Positions 42,979 to 50,393 of a stretch of 64,000 bases of DNA are shown in pieces. The notes beneath the pieces were generated by a model that made no database searches, was not told where the DNA came from, and was given only the letters and a program-made list of their open reading frames with translations. A program made the translations under genes and the position numbers. Origin of the DNA: Cohnella cholangitidis (GTDB lineage: Bacteria; Bacillota; Bacilli; Paenibacillales; Paenibacillaceae); the NCBI RefSeq assembly GCF_014107495.1, contig NZ_CP041969.1, positions 2,815,501-2,879,500 on the forward strand. The letters are read 5' to 3'. How positions within the stretch are numbered: position 1 is the stretch's first letter; every line of letters starts with the position of its first letter.

Positions 42979-43008
42979 AAAAACTTGCCGTTACGTAATA
43001 ACGATACT
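42979..43008 (+). repeat. Dispersed palindromic repeat, copy D (partial)
   Basis: AAAACTTGCCGTTACGTAAT followed by AACGATAC retains the left arm of the repeat family; the right part has decayed. It lies upstream of the uracil-DNA glycosylase gene. Confidence 0.65.
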
Positions 43009-43094
43009 TTAGTAGCTTCGCGTCAAGCGAGGTTGTCGGTACACTATTTTTAAAAGGCGCAAGCGGCCGCGAAACCGTCGCCTGGAACCTCTGA

Positions 43095-43157
43095 GTCGTC
43101 GCGCGTGTTTTCGGAAAGTCCGTCGAAGAGGTCATTCAAAATGAGGATAAACCATAA
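43095..43157 (+). pseudogene. 3' remnant of a small XRE-type regulator gene
   Basis: The frame ending at 43157 reads VVARVFGKSVEEVIQNEDKP, the typical C-terminal end of small stand-alone XRE helix-turn-helix regulators (usual length near 67 residues). An in-frame stop lies just before it and the DNA-binding half is absent. Such regulators often precede membrane-protein genes, as the DUF4386 gene does here. Confidence 0.6.
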
Positions 43158-43208
43158 ACCGTGTCCCGTGAACACCCGCCAAGGACAGGTAGGATAGGGA
43201 GGTTCATG

Positions 43209-43901
43209 ATGCTGGGGAAAAGTATAAATTCAAGCAGAAGGTCTGCAGTCATTATCGGGGTGTTACTATTAGCCGGGTTGGTTACGGGCCTATTTAGCGT
43301 TGTTCCTGCGATTGACGGAGCGGACTACCTTGTCAAGGCTTCTACCAATGAAAACCAGGTACTTATAGGAGCGTTTTTCCAGTTGTTGATGGTTGTTGCC
43401 TATGTTGGTATTCCTATTTGTTTGTATCCGATATTAAGTAAGGATAATAAAGGTTTAGCTATTGGATCTGTTGCTTTCGGCATCATTGCCGGCGTGTTCA
43501 TTATTATGGGTGTAATCATTCTTCTGTTGCTATTGACATTAAGTCACGAATTTGAAAAAGTCGGGGCTCTGAATGGTTCTTATTTTCAGACCCTGGGCGG
43601 ATTGTTACGGGAAGGACGTGATTTGGTAAACCATGTGGCAACGACACTGGCATTTGTTTTGGCTATGTTTTTGTTTAACTGCATATTTTTCCAAACGAAA
43701 ATCGTTCCGCGTTGGTTGTCCGTTTCGGGTCTTCTTGGGTCTATATTGTCCATATTGGCAAGCCTGTTATTTATGATTCGATTCATTGGTCTGGATGCAA
43801 CCTACATGATGTTGAACGTTCCAATCGCCGTTCAACAATTGGTTTTGGCTATATGGCTAATCATTAAAGGATTCAACCGGGTGGGACAGGATAATGAATA
43901 A
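43209..43901 (+). CDS. DUF4386 family membrane protein
   Basis: A 230-residue integral membrane protein with six predicted spans, including SAVIIGVLLLAGLVTGLFSV, VAYVGIPICLYPIL and LSVSGLLGSILSILASLLFM. The GLFSVVPAID loop and the NHVATTLAFVLAMFLFN region fit the DUF4386 family, whose role is unknown. ATG 43209 is six bases from GGGAGG; ATG 43206 just before is an alternative. A truncated methyltransferase frame overlaps its end by eight bases, so an operon partner has been lost. Confidence 0.82.
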   Translation: MLGKSINSSRRSAVIIGVLLLAGLVTGLFSVVPAIDGADYLVKASTNENQVLIGAFFQLLMVVAYVGIPICLYPILSKDNKGLAIGSVAFGIIAGVFIIMGVIILLLLLTLSHEFEKVGALNGSYFQTLGGLLREGRDLVNHVATTLAFVLAMFLFNCIFFQTKIVPRWLSVSGLLGSILSILASLLFMIRFIGLDATYMMLNVPIAVQQLVLAIWLIIKGFNRVGQDNE

Positions 43902-43959
43902 ATCAGAACGTTTTTGGGACAAAACCGCAAGTCAATGGTCTAGTGCCGAATATAAGATC
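43894..43959 (+). pseudogene. 5' remnant of a SAM-dependent methyltransferase gene
   Basis: Overlapping the DUF4386 stop by eight bases, this frame starts MNKSERFWDKTASQWSSAEY, the usual N-terminus of a class I methyltransferase, but the SAM-binding part never follows; the sequence runs into the end of the convergent WYL gene after about 22 codons. The break lies at AACGGCAAGTTTT, which resembles one end of the dispersed repeat. Confidence 0.72.
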
Positions 43960-43970
43960 AACGGCAAGTT

Positions 43971-44975
43971 TTATCTATCTGGCCTGAGGCCTAGCGTGTA
44001 TTTTGTTAAAGTGTCAGCACTTCCCCTTAACCGCTCTTCCAAGATCAAGCGCAGCTCATCGGGAATCCGTTCAAACTCGACCCCTTTCCCCAAAAACAAA
44101 AGCCAATCCGCGTAATACTCTAACGCCTCAACATCGGTCACATCCAGCTGAACATTGAAAATCCCACTCGACTGGAACATCCCTGTAAAGGACAAAATAA
44201 TCCCCGGCGGGTGCAAGCGCTTAAAGCGCTGAATCCCAGTCGAATCAAGCTTTACAACCAGATTGGACTCACGTGCACCAAGTCGTTTTTTGCTTAAAAT
44301 CTCTTGCTCGGACCGCCTCATCTTCTGTTCAGAAATGGCCGAATCCCGTAGCATCACAACAGGCAAATAACGAAACTCATCGGTATCAAGATCATAAACC
44401 TCGACCAACCAACGAGCGTTCGAGTTTAAAATATGAATTAAAAAAACGTCCATCAACTGCGGCCAGCCGGGACTCGGCTCATACGTCAAGCGCAAGTGCT
44501 TATCCCGCGCGGCTAGCGAGATCAACTGGTTCAATTCCGCAGGCGCCGCATCATCGAGTTCCAATAGATTCGGATTCGCAGGATTCGTATTTTCAAAAAG
44601 CAAGATATTATTCAGCTCGATCAGCTCGTCGTGCTGGGTTTGCGACGCGATGCCGATGAGTTTTTCAGTGATGGAGCGGCGATTCTGCAAATAAGGCAGT
44701 TGCGAATTTTTCGAGGCGATAAAGCTGATAAATATCGCTTTCAGCTCTTCCGGCGTGAAACGGACGGCGGACAGATACTGATTTTGCAGGACATTGTAGC
44801 CGCCCCCGCGCCCAAGCTCGGTCGTCAACGGAAAACCCATCGCCTGAATCTCGTTTATGTCGCGGATCGCCGTCGCGCGGGAAATCTTGAACTCCCGCTG
44901 AATCTCTGCAATCGTAAAATGCGCGCGGTTATTGATGAAGCGCATGATCAGGTTCACTCGTTCTGTCTTTTTCAT
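43971..44975 (-). CDS. Helix-turn-helix WYL-domain regulator (paralogue)
   Basis: A 334-residue regulator closely related to the one at 41335: MKKTERVNLIMRFINNRAHF, TIAEIQREFKISRATAIRDI and LGRGGGYNVLQNQYLSAVRF match it nearly position for position. The WYL-like middle (VFLIHILNSNARWLVEVYDL) and C-terminal extension follow. It is divergent from two GyrI-like genes, with several TGATAC/GTATCA motifs between, so it probably controls that pair as its paralogue controls the 40126 operon. Confidence 0.87.
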   Translation of the reverse strand: MKKTERVNLIMRFINNRAHFTIAEIQREFKISRATAIRDINEIQAMGFPLTTELGRGGGYNVLQNQYLSAVRFTPEELKAIFISFIASKNSQLPYLQNRRSITEKLIGIASQTQHDELIELNNILLFENTNPANPNLLELDDAAPAELNQLISLAARDKHLRLTYEPSPGWPQLMDVFLIHILNSNARWLVEVYDLDTDEFRYLPVVMLRDSAISEQKMRRSEQEILSKKRLGARESNLVVKLDSTGIQRFKRLHPPGIILSFTGMFQSSGIFNVQLDVTDVEALEYYADWLLFLGKGVEFERIPDELRLILEERLRGSADTLTKYTLGLRPDR

Positions 44976-45004
44976 GATTTTATTGTATCAGAAATGTAGC
45001 ATCA

Positions 45005-45066
45005 GTACTTTTTGATATTCGATAAAAGGTATCGTTTTTTGATACATTTAGCGAATAGTATCAACC
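45005..45066. promoter_or_regulatory. Candidate operator region of the second WYL/GyrI module
   Basis: GTATCGTTTTTTGATAC forms an inverted repeat (about 45029-45045) within a region rich in GTATC/GATAC motifs. The segment GATACATTTAG resembles the GATACTGTTTAG part of the 55-bp elements at 40652 and 41275, fitting a related binding preference of the two WYL paralogues. Confidence 0.55.
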
Positions 45067-45099
45067 TTGTAAAAATAAATCCACTAAGGAGAGATCAGA

Positions 45100-45579
45100 A
45101 TGTCTAACTACTCGATCCAAGCAATCTCAGAAAACTACAAAATGACTGCTTTCGGTGTTACACTTGAAGACTATAACGACTGGGCAGGCAATGCAGCAAA
45201 AACCGCAGCGAAAAAAACCGAAATCACTGAAAACGGCAAGCTTGCCGAACTTCTCGCGCTCGCTGACGGGCAAGAATATCAAATCAACTACGTTCTCGAC
45301 GGCAAGGCATGGCGCGGCTTCGGCGTGATGGGTGCATACGACGTGGAAGGCGCGGTCGTCCTCGACTTCCTCGCTGGGGACTACCTCGTGGTGCCTGGCA
45401 CGGGCGTTGACAAAGACCGCCTTGCCGACGAAATAACAGGCAAAGTTTTCAGTGGCCTGCTACAAGAAATCACAGACTACAAATACGTTGGGCCTGGTAA
45501 CGCAACATTCGTCAAAGCAGCTGAAGACGGTACATTCTACGGCGAAATGCGGCTTCGTGCAAAAAAAGTAGCAGGCTAA
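45100..45579 (+). CDS. GyrI-like effector-binding domain protein (first of tandem pair)
   Basis: A 159-residue single-domain GyrI-like protein: KMTAFGVTLEDYNDWAGNAA, EYQINYVLDGKAWRGFGVMG, VLDFLAGDYLVVPGTG and FYGEMRLRAKKVAG mark the fold. Paralogous to the genes at 45602 and 40126. AAGGAGAGATCAG precedes the ATG. It is co-transcribed with the next gene (22 bases between) and divergent from a WYL regulator. A role in binding or destroying a toxic hydrophobic compound is inferred from the family. Confidence 0.85.
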   Translation: MSNYSIQAISENYKMTAFGVTLEDYNDWAGNAAKTAAKKTEITENGKLAELLALADGQEYQINYVLDGKAWRGFGVMGAYDVEGAVVLDFLAGDYLVVPGTGVDKDRLADEITGKVFSGLLQEITDYKYVGPGNATFVKAAEDGTFYGEMRLRAKKVAG

Positions 45580-45601
45580 TCTCGGTCGAAGGAGCACTCC
45601 C

Positions 45602-46078
45602 ATGGCAAATTACACAGTTGAACATAAGAAGTCATTTACATTGACCGCTTATGGTTTTTCAATTCAATCCAATTTCCAAGACGCGCCAGCTTTGCAAAAG
45701 GAAAAAGCAGAGTTTTGGGGAGGACTCAAGGCTGACGGGCGTTTCGATAAGCTCAAAGCGGCGGCAAAAGATGACCGCGAATGGTCAGTCAACGAGGTTT
45801 ATCAAGGCAGACCGTGGAATTATTTCGCGGTAGAAGCCAGCAAATCGGTGGCTGACGCAACACGCATCATCGAGTTTCCAGAGAGCGAGTACATAGTGCT
45901 CGCAGGAACCGGCGACAAGGAAACTTTGTTTGATCTGTTGACTTACCGTGCCTTTGGCGAAGTTTTGGCGCAAGTCACCGACTATGCTTATATCGGCGGT
46001 CCGAATGCGACTTATCGCAAAGATAACGGCGACGGCACTTTCTACGGCGAATTTTGGGTTCCTGTGGTTAAAAAATAG
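45602..46078 (+). CDS. GyrI-like effector-binding domain protein (second of tandem pair)
   Basis: A 158-residue GyrI-like protein, closer to the one at 40126 than to its upstream neighbour: KSFTLTAYGFSIQSNFQDAP, EKAEFWGGLKADGRFDKLKA, the strand RIIEFPESEYIVLAGTGD and the ending YGEFWVPVVKK. AAGGAGCACTCCC precedes the ATG. With the previous gene it forms a two-gene operon under the divergent WYL regulator, closed by a hairpin. Confidence 0.86.
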   Translation: MANYTVEHKKSFTLTAYGFSIQSNFQDAPALQKEKAEFWGGLKADGRFDKLKAAAKDDREWSVNEVYQGRPWNYFAVEASKSVADATRIIEFPESEYIVLAGTGDKETLFDLLTYRAFGEVLAQVTDYAYIGGPNATYRKDNGDGTFYGEFWVPVVKK

Positions 46079-46107
46079 TAGGGTAAGTAGTGAACTCCCC
46101 CAAATCC

Positions 46108-46137
46108 ATGGGCTATCCTTAGCGGGATGGCTCTTTT
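46108..46137. terminator. Terminator between GyrI-like and SDR genes
   Basis: GGGCTATCC / GGATGGCTC with one wobble pair, followed by TTTTAAGCC. It serves two converging genes. The sequence matches the hairpin attached to repeat copy J (GGGCCATCC...GGATGGCCC), so it may be a relic of the same repeat. Confidence 0.78.
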
Positions 46138-46144
46138 AAGCCTA

Positions 46145-46945
46145 CTATAAGTGCCTTTTTGGTTTTGACATGCGTTCCATGATCAAAGCCACCCTGCGCC
46201 TGCTAAAAAATCGGATCATTTGAGCCATAAGGAAATTGTTGCGGCCATCGATGATATAGCTGCGTCCCTGGTCGATTCCGCGAAATCCAGCCAATACAAC
46301 CTTCTCCGGGGTCGAGAGCTTTTGACCTGCTCCCATCTCCTCGCTGCCGACCGCTTCGAAAAACCCCGTCTCTGTTGCACCCGGGCACAGTGCGAGAACG
46401 CGAACGCCTCGCCCACGCGTTTCCGCCCATAGCGCCTCAGAGAAGGACAATACAAATGCTTTGGTAGCCCCGTAAACTGTAGAATAAGCACAAGGCATGA
46501 ACGCGGCCATCGAAGCCACGTTAACGATGACTCCATCCTCTCGCCTCAGCATATCGGGTAGCAACCGATGCGTAAGATCGACTAACGCAGCCGTGTTCAG
46601 CATAATCTCTTCCTGCTCGCGCTCCGGGTCTATTTCCTCGAAACGGCCATACGTGCCAACGCCTGCATTGTTGATGAGAATATCGACCGATAAGCCCAGT
46701 TGGGATATTTGTTCGGCCAGTTGACGCGGAGCATTCGCTTTGGACAAGTCGCAAGCCAACGCATATGCCTCCACGCCGTACTGGCGGTTGATTTCCTTAG
46801 CCATTGCATCCAGTTTGTCCTTGGAGCGCGCTGCCAGAACGACATGACAGCCTCGTGCCGCCAGTTCTTTGGCATACGCTTTCCCGATCCCGGATGAAGC
46901 ACCGGTGACTACTGCTAGCTTGTTTCGATATGTATACTTGTTCAA
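46145..46945 (-). CDS. SDR family oxidoreductase, TTG start
   Basis: A 266-residue short-chain dehydrogenase of the DltE/YqjQ-like branch: VTGASSGIGKAYAKELAARG, ILINNAGVGTYGRF, the serine motif VNVASMAAF and YGATKAFVLSFSEAL. The start codon is TTG at 46945, eight bases after AGGAGG; no ATG or GTG in frame fits. Substrate unknown. Its promoter now abuts the truncated XRE regulator gene that reads away from it. Confidence 0.88.
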   Translation of the reverse strand: MNKYTYRNKLAVVTGASSGIGKAYAKELAARGCHVVLAARSKDKLDAMAKEINRQYGVEAYALACDLSKANAPRQLAEQISQLGLSVDILINNAGVGTYGRFEEIDPEREQEEIMLNTAALVDLTHRLLPDMLRREDGVIVNVASMAAFMPCAYSTVYGATKAFVLSFSEALWAETRGRGVRVLALCPGATETGFFEAVGSEEMGAGQKLSTPEKVVLAGFRGIDQGRSYIIDGRNNFLMAQMIRFFSRRRVALIMERMSKPKRHL

Positions 46946-46970
46946 GAAGCAAACCTCCTATTTAGCACAT

Positions 46971-47744
46971 CTCCAGCCGTTGCCCGGACGAAGACGCACT
47001 CCGGGACTTCGAAGAGAGGAAGTCTCTTTTCTTGCCCATATAAGCGTGACTTACTATACCTGGCTGGAACAAGGCAAGGAGGTTAATCCTTCGCCGGAAG
47101 TGCTGTTAAGTATCAGCAACGCGCTTCAGCTTGACGAAGATGAGCAGAAGCATCTGTTCGATCTGGCCAATATAGATGCGGCGAGCGTTGTCGCAGTGCC
47201 GAATAACGGAGGACCGGATACGGGAGTTTTGCAGAAAATCGTAGAGCAACTGCATTATCCTTCTTTTATCACGGACGAAGGTACGGATGTTATCGCCTGG
47301 AATCGGGCGGCAGAGCTGATCATAGCCGATTTCGGCAGTCTGCCGGCCAACGAACGGAATATGATGAACATTATGTTTTTAAGACCGGATTACCGCAACA
47401 GACTGGTGAATTGGGAAGGCTTTGCCCGTTACTCTGTAGCCGTTCTGCGGGCAAGCTTCGACCTGTACAAGGACAACCCGCTTTATATGGAACGGTTCGA
47501 ACGTTTGAGACGGGAAAGCGAAGAATTCGTGCATTTCTGGGGGCTATATGAAATTAAACAAAAACGCGTAGCCACCGCTTTATTTCGTTTTCCTGACGCG
47601 CAGGAGATGGAGTTCGTGCTCCATTCCTCGGCTGTAATCGATAATGACCCGGGACTGCACTGGTGTTTCTTTGTTCCGGTTCCAGGTTCAGGCACGGAGG
47701 AGAACCTATTGCGTTTACTTGAACAGGACAGGCAACTCCCATAG
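46971..47744 (+). pseudogene. XRE/MmyB-like regulator lacking its N-terminus
   Basis: The frame carries GRRRTPGLRREEVSFLAHIS and the full MmyB-like ligand domain (SFITDEGTDVIAWNRAAEL through HWCFFVPVPGSG), but the first 25-30 residues, present in the paralogue at 25869, are missing. The bases upstream are the leader of the divergent SDR gene, and the nearest in-frame ATG lies inside that gene. A deletion has therefore joined the two; the product is unlikely to be made or to bind DNA normally. Confidence 0.8.
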
Positions 47745-47840
47745 ACGGTTACTCCCGTTAATAGAATAGACGTGCTGTGGCTAGATCCCTCCAGTTGTTT
47801 GTATGGTTCAGTGGAAGACAACGATTGGAGGGCGTTTTGC

Positions 47841-48411
47841 ATGCAAACATGGTTTATTACAGGAGCGTCAGGAGGCTTGGCATCACGTATAACCCGCCGG
47901 TTGCTTGATAGCAGGCGGCGGCCACATTGTACAGATATCGAGTATGGCGGGTCATTATTCTATTCCGGGTATGGGGCTGTATTGTTCTTCGAAATGGGCG
48001 GTCGAAGGAGCCTTTGAAGCGCTGGCTAAGGAAGTGGCTCCGTTCAATATTAAGACCATTATGGTGGAGCCCGGCGGCATCCGAACGAATTTCATTACAA
48101 GCAACGCCGTATTCGGTGAGCGGATGGACGAATACCGGGATACGGAGGCGGGCCAATTCGTTAGCCTGATGATGGGAGAACTGCCTGTAGATATGAGCAT
48201 GTTTAATCAAATGGTTGTCGGCGATCCGGATAAAATGGCGCAGCAGATTATCCGCCGCGTCGATCAGGGAGAGGGCCCGCTGCGTATAGCGTTGGGCAGT
48301 GACGCCTATGAGCAAATCCGGGCAGCCCTGCTGGACCGACTGGCCGCTCTGGAAGCACAGAAAGAACTGGCTTACTCCACTGATTCAGATGATGTAGTAA
48401 AGCCATTTTAA
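47841..48411 (+). pseudogene. SDR family gene with an internal deletion
   Basis: The N-terminus MQTWFITGASGG starts normally at ATG 47841, but after about 22 codons the frame changes at 47905 and resumes at the active-site half (GGGHIVQISSMAGHYSIPGM, then YCSSKWAVEGAFEALAKEVA). Intact relatives have some 85-100 residues between these points (NAG motif and helices), which are gone. The C-terminal half to 48411 is open and well preserved, so the deletion is probably recent. It follows the equally damaged XRE gene, a frequent regulator/SDR pair. Confidence 0.82.
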
Positions 48412-48485
48412 AGGACACCAAAGGAATTCGACATCCACGGCAACTGATATGCTCCTCTACCTGTTTACTTAAAGGGAGTATATAT

Positions 48486-48539
48486 AAAAACTTGCCGTTA
48501 TTTATGATACGGTTCACCTTAACAATTATTGAGCGAAAA
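48486..48539 (+). repeat. Dispersed palindromic repeat, copy B
   Basis: AAAAACTTGCCGTTATTTAT, then GATACGGTTCACCTTAAC and TTGAGCGAAAAT, match the left part of copy A. It lies between the SDR pseudogene and the convergent MerR gene. Confidence 0.8.
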
Positions 48540-48575
48540 TAAGCGCAAAGCGTGAAGCGATTGTGGCAACTATTC

Positions 48576-48938
48576 TTAATGCTTAGAGCTACATCGGGTC
48601 TGAAAATTCGCCTGGCCCTCTAACACATCCTTTAAGAATGTTTTGGATGCTTCCATTTTTGCTTCTAGCTCTTGAATATAGATAATTTTGTCCATTACCA
48701 ATGCCTTTTTCTCTATATGGGAACTATCATTTATAAGTAAAAGTAATTCCTCAATTGTAAAACCTAACGTGAGCAGCATTCTTAGATCCTGCAAATACCC
48801 AACCACTTCTTCATCATAAACGCGATAATTATTTTCATCCCTTGAAATAAACTGCTCCGGAATCAACTTTTTGCGTTCATAGAATCGCAAGGTGGAAATG
48901 GGTAGCTTTGTCCGCTTAGAAACCTCATTCGCTTTCAT
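48576..48938 (-). CDS. MerR family regulator
   Basis: A 120-residue regulator. The MerR helix-turn-helix is VSKRTKLPISTLRFYERKKL, with wing residues ENNYRVYDEEVVGYLQDL; a C-terminal coiled coil (KALVMDKIIYIQELEAKMEA) dimerises it, and there is no large ligand domain. Two cysteine/histidine residues near the end (TRCSSKH) might serve redox or metal sensing, but this is uncertain. It is divergent from a nitroreductase gene whose promoter has the MerR-type 19-base spacer. Confidence 0.88.
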   Translation of the reverse strand: MKANEVSKRTKLPISTLRFYERKKLIPEQFISRDENNYRVYDEEVVGYLQDLRMLLTLGFTIEELLLLINDSSHIEKKALVMDKIIYIQELEAKMEASKTFLKDVLEGQANFQTRCSSKH

Positions 48939-48973
48939 ATTCTATTCCCTTCTGAACTTACCAACATTAATGC

Positions 48974-49004
48974 TTGCTATAAACCAAGGTTCATAGTTCA
49001 TACT
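48974..49004 (+). promoter_or_regulatory. MerR-type promoter of the nitroreductase gene
   Basis: TTGCTA (48974-48979) and CATACT (48999-49004) are 19 bases apart and enclose the near-perfect palindrome CTATAAACCAAGGTTCATAG (48977-48996). This is the classical layout of a promoter untwisted by a MerR activator. Confidence 0.78.
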
Positions 49005-49066
49005 AACCATGATAGCCAGAGACATCACTATTGTCAAAATAACTGGTCAAATCAAGGAGAGATTAC

Positions 49067-49705
49067 ATGCTGGAACATATCAAAAATAACGATTTTACCA
49101 ACATTATTACCGGGCGGCGTTCCGTAAAACTTTACGATGAGAACGTCAAAATTGCAAAGGAAGAATTGCAAGCTATCATACAAGAAGCAAGCTTAGCGCC
49201 TTCTTCTGCGAATATGCAGCCATGGCGTGTGATCGTCGTTCATTCTCCTGAAGGGAAGAATAAGCTTCGGCCTCTCGTGCAGTTTAACACGCGACAAAAT
49301 GATACTTCTGCGGCGATGCTCATTATTTTGGGCGATACTCAAAGTGAATTATATCTAGAAAAAATTTATAATACTGCTGTGGAATTAGGGAAAATGCCTA
49401 AAGATGTACGCGACAAGCAGGTCACACAAATTATGAGCATGTTTCCTCAAATACCGAGGGAATTAAAGATCGAAATTGCCAAAATTGATGCCAGTTTATT
49501 CGCCATGCAGCTAATGCTGGTAGCCCGTGCGCATGGATATGACACCAATCCTATGGGTGGCTTTGAACGTGATAAGGTTGTTAGCACATTTGATCTGGAC
49601 GACGAACGGTATGTACCGGTCATGATCCTCTCCATTGGGAAAGCAAAAGAGGCTGGCCATGAATCCGTGCGCTTGCCTAGTGAGGAAATTACCTTTTGGC
49701 GCTAA
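49067..49705 (+). CDS. Nitroreductase family protein
   Basis: A 212-residue FMN-dependent oxidoreductase. Family features are IITGRRSVKLYDENVKIAKE (FMN phosphate contact), EASLAPSSANMQPWRVIVVH and ARAHGYDTNPMGGFERDKV. It reduces nitro compounds or quinones with NAD(P)H. AAGGAGAG precedes the ATG. The divergent MerR regulator and the palindrome between them suggest induction by an electrophile or oxidant. A terminator follows. Confidence 0.92.
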   Translation: MLEHIKNNDFTNIITGRRSVKLYDENVKIAKEELQAIIQEASLAPSSANMQPWRVIVVHSPEGKNKLRPLVQFNTRQNDTSAAMLIILGDTQSELYLEKIYNTAVELGKMPKDVRDKQVTQIMSMFPQIPRELKIEIAKIDASLFAMQLMLVARAHGYDTNPMGGFERDKVVSTFDLDDERYVPVMILSIGKAKEAGHESVRLPSEEITFWR

Positions 49706-49731
49706 TTTAAATACACATTCCCCATTACAGG

Positions 49732-49772
49732 AACAGTCGGGCCGATAACCGGTCCGACTGTTTCTTCTTTGC
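49732..49772 (+). terminator. Terminator after the nitroreductase gene
   Basis: AACAGTCGGGCCG / CCGGTCCGACTGTT forms a long stem with loop ATAA, followed by TCTTCTTTG. Confidence 0.9.
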
Positions 49773-49836
49773 CTTAATCTAATCAATATACTCAGGCAAT
49801 AGATATACATATTTATGCCCCGCAAAGGAAATCGGC

Positions 49837-49891
49837 AAAAAGTTTGCGTTTTGTGATACGGTTCTACCGAGTTGTCTGTAACGGCAAGTTT
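49837..49891 (+). repeat. Dispersed palindromic repeat, copy G (near full length)
   Basis: This copy keeps both arms: AAAAGTTTGCGTTTTGTGAT, ACGGTTCTACCG and, on the right, TTGTCTGTAACGGCAAGTTT, so the two ends pair as a long imperfect hairpin. It is followed by GAAGGCCATCCTTT, the left arm of the hairpin found whole after copy J. It shows that the left- and right-half copies elsewhere belong to one element. Confidence 0.8.
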
Positions 49892-49913
49892 GAAGGCCAT
49901 CCTTTACTGCCCG

Positions 49914-50318
49914 TCAATGTCTACCTCTAAATCGTTTAATCGCATCCTCGGTCACCGGCTCGAAGAAGTTAAGAAGGTTGCCATCGGGATCGCGGAACAG
50001 CATAGAACGGTTCCCCCACGGCATCGTGGTCGGTTCCTTTACCCAATTATCGACAAATGGCTTCAAGCGCACATATTCGGCTTCGACATCGTCGACGCGG
50101 AACTCAATAATGACAGTGCGATTATTGGCCCCCACTACGGAATCGGCGCCGAATAGCTGCGTCGTCTGGGAGTGCCCGATGGCAAGCGTGCATGATGGCA
50201 CAACGAGTTCGGCAAATACGGGCGCGGGTCGCTCCGCCGAAACCCCCAAGACTTTCTCATAGAACTCGACGAGACGATCCACGTCGTCAGTAATGATGCG
50301 TACAGAAGCGAAATTCAT
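49914..50318 (-). CDS. VOC family protein (WYL-controlled)
   Basis: A 134-residue vicinal-oxygen-chelate protein: SVRIITDDVDRLVEFYEKVL, VIIEFRVDDVEAEYVRLK and the C-terminal SMLFRDPDGNLLNFFEPV are typical. It may bind or modify a toxic small molecule. AAAGGAG precedes the ATG. It lies downstream of a WYL regulator gene, with a palindrome between them like that in front of the DinB gene at 32767. Confidence 0.87.
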   Translation of the reverse strand: MNFASVRIITDDVDRLVEFYEKVLGVSAERPAPVFAELVVPSCTLAIGHSQTTQLFGADSVVGANNRTVIIEFRVDDVEAEYVRLKPFVDNWVKEPTTMPWGNRSMLFRDPDGNLLNFFEPVTEDAIKRFRGRH

Positions 50319-50359
50319 AAGGTATCATCTCCTTTACATTTACATGCCCAATTATAAAG

Positions 50360-50393
50360 AAGCGCTACTGACAGCGTTATGTCAGTAGCGCTT
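50360..50393 (-). promoter_or_regulatory. Palindrome between WYL regulator and VOC genes
   Basis: Perfect fourteen-base arms AAGCGCTACTGACA / TGTCAGTAGCGCTT surround a six-base loop. The right arm includes the last codons of the WYL gene. The core ACTGACA..TGTCAGT is shared with the palindrome at 32814, making a WYL operator likely. Confidence 0.75.
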
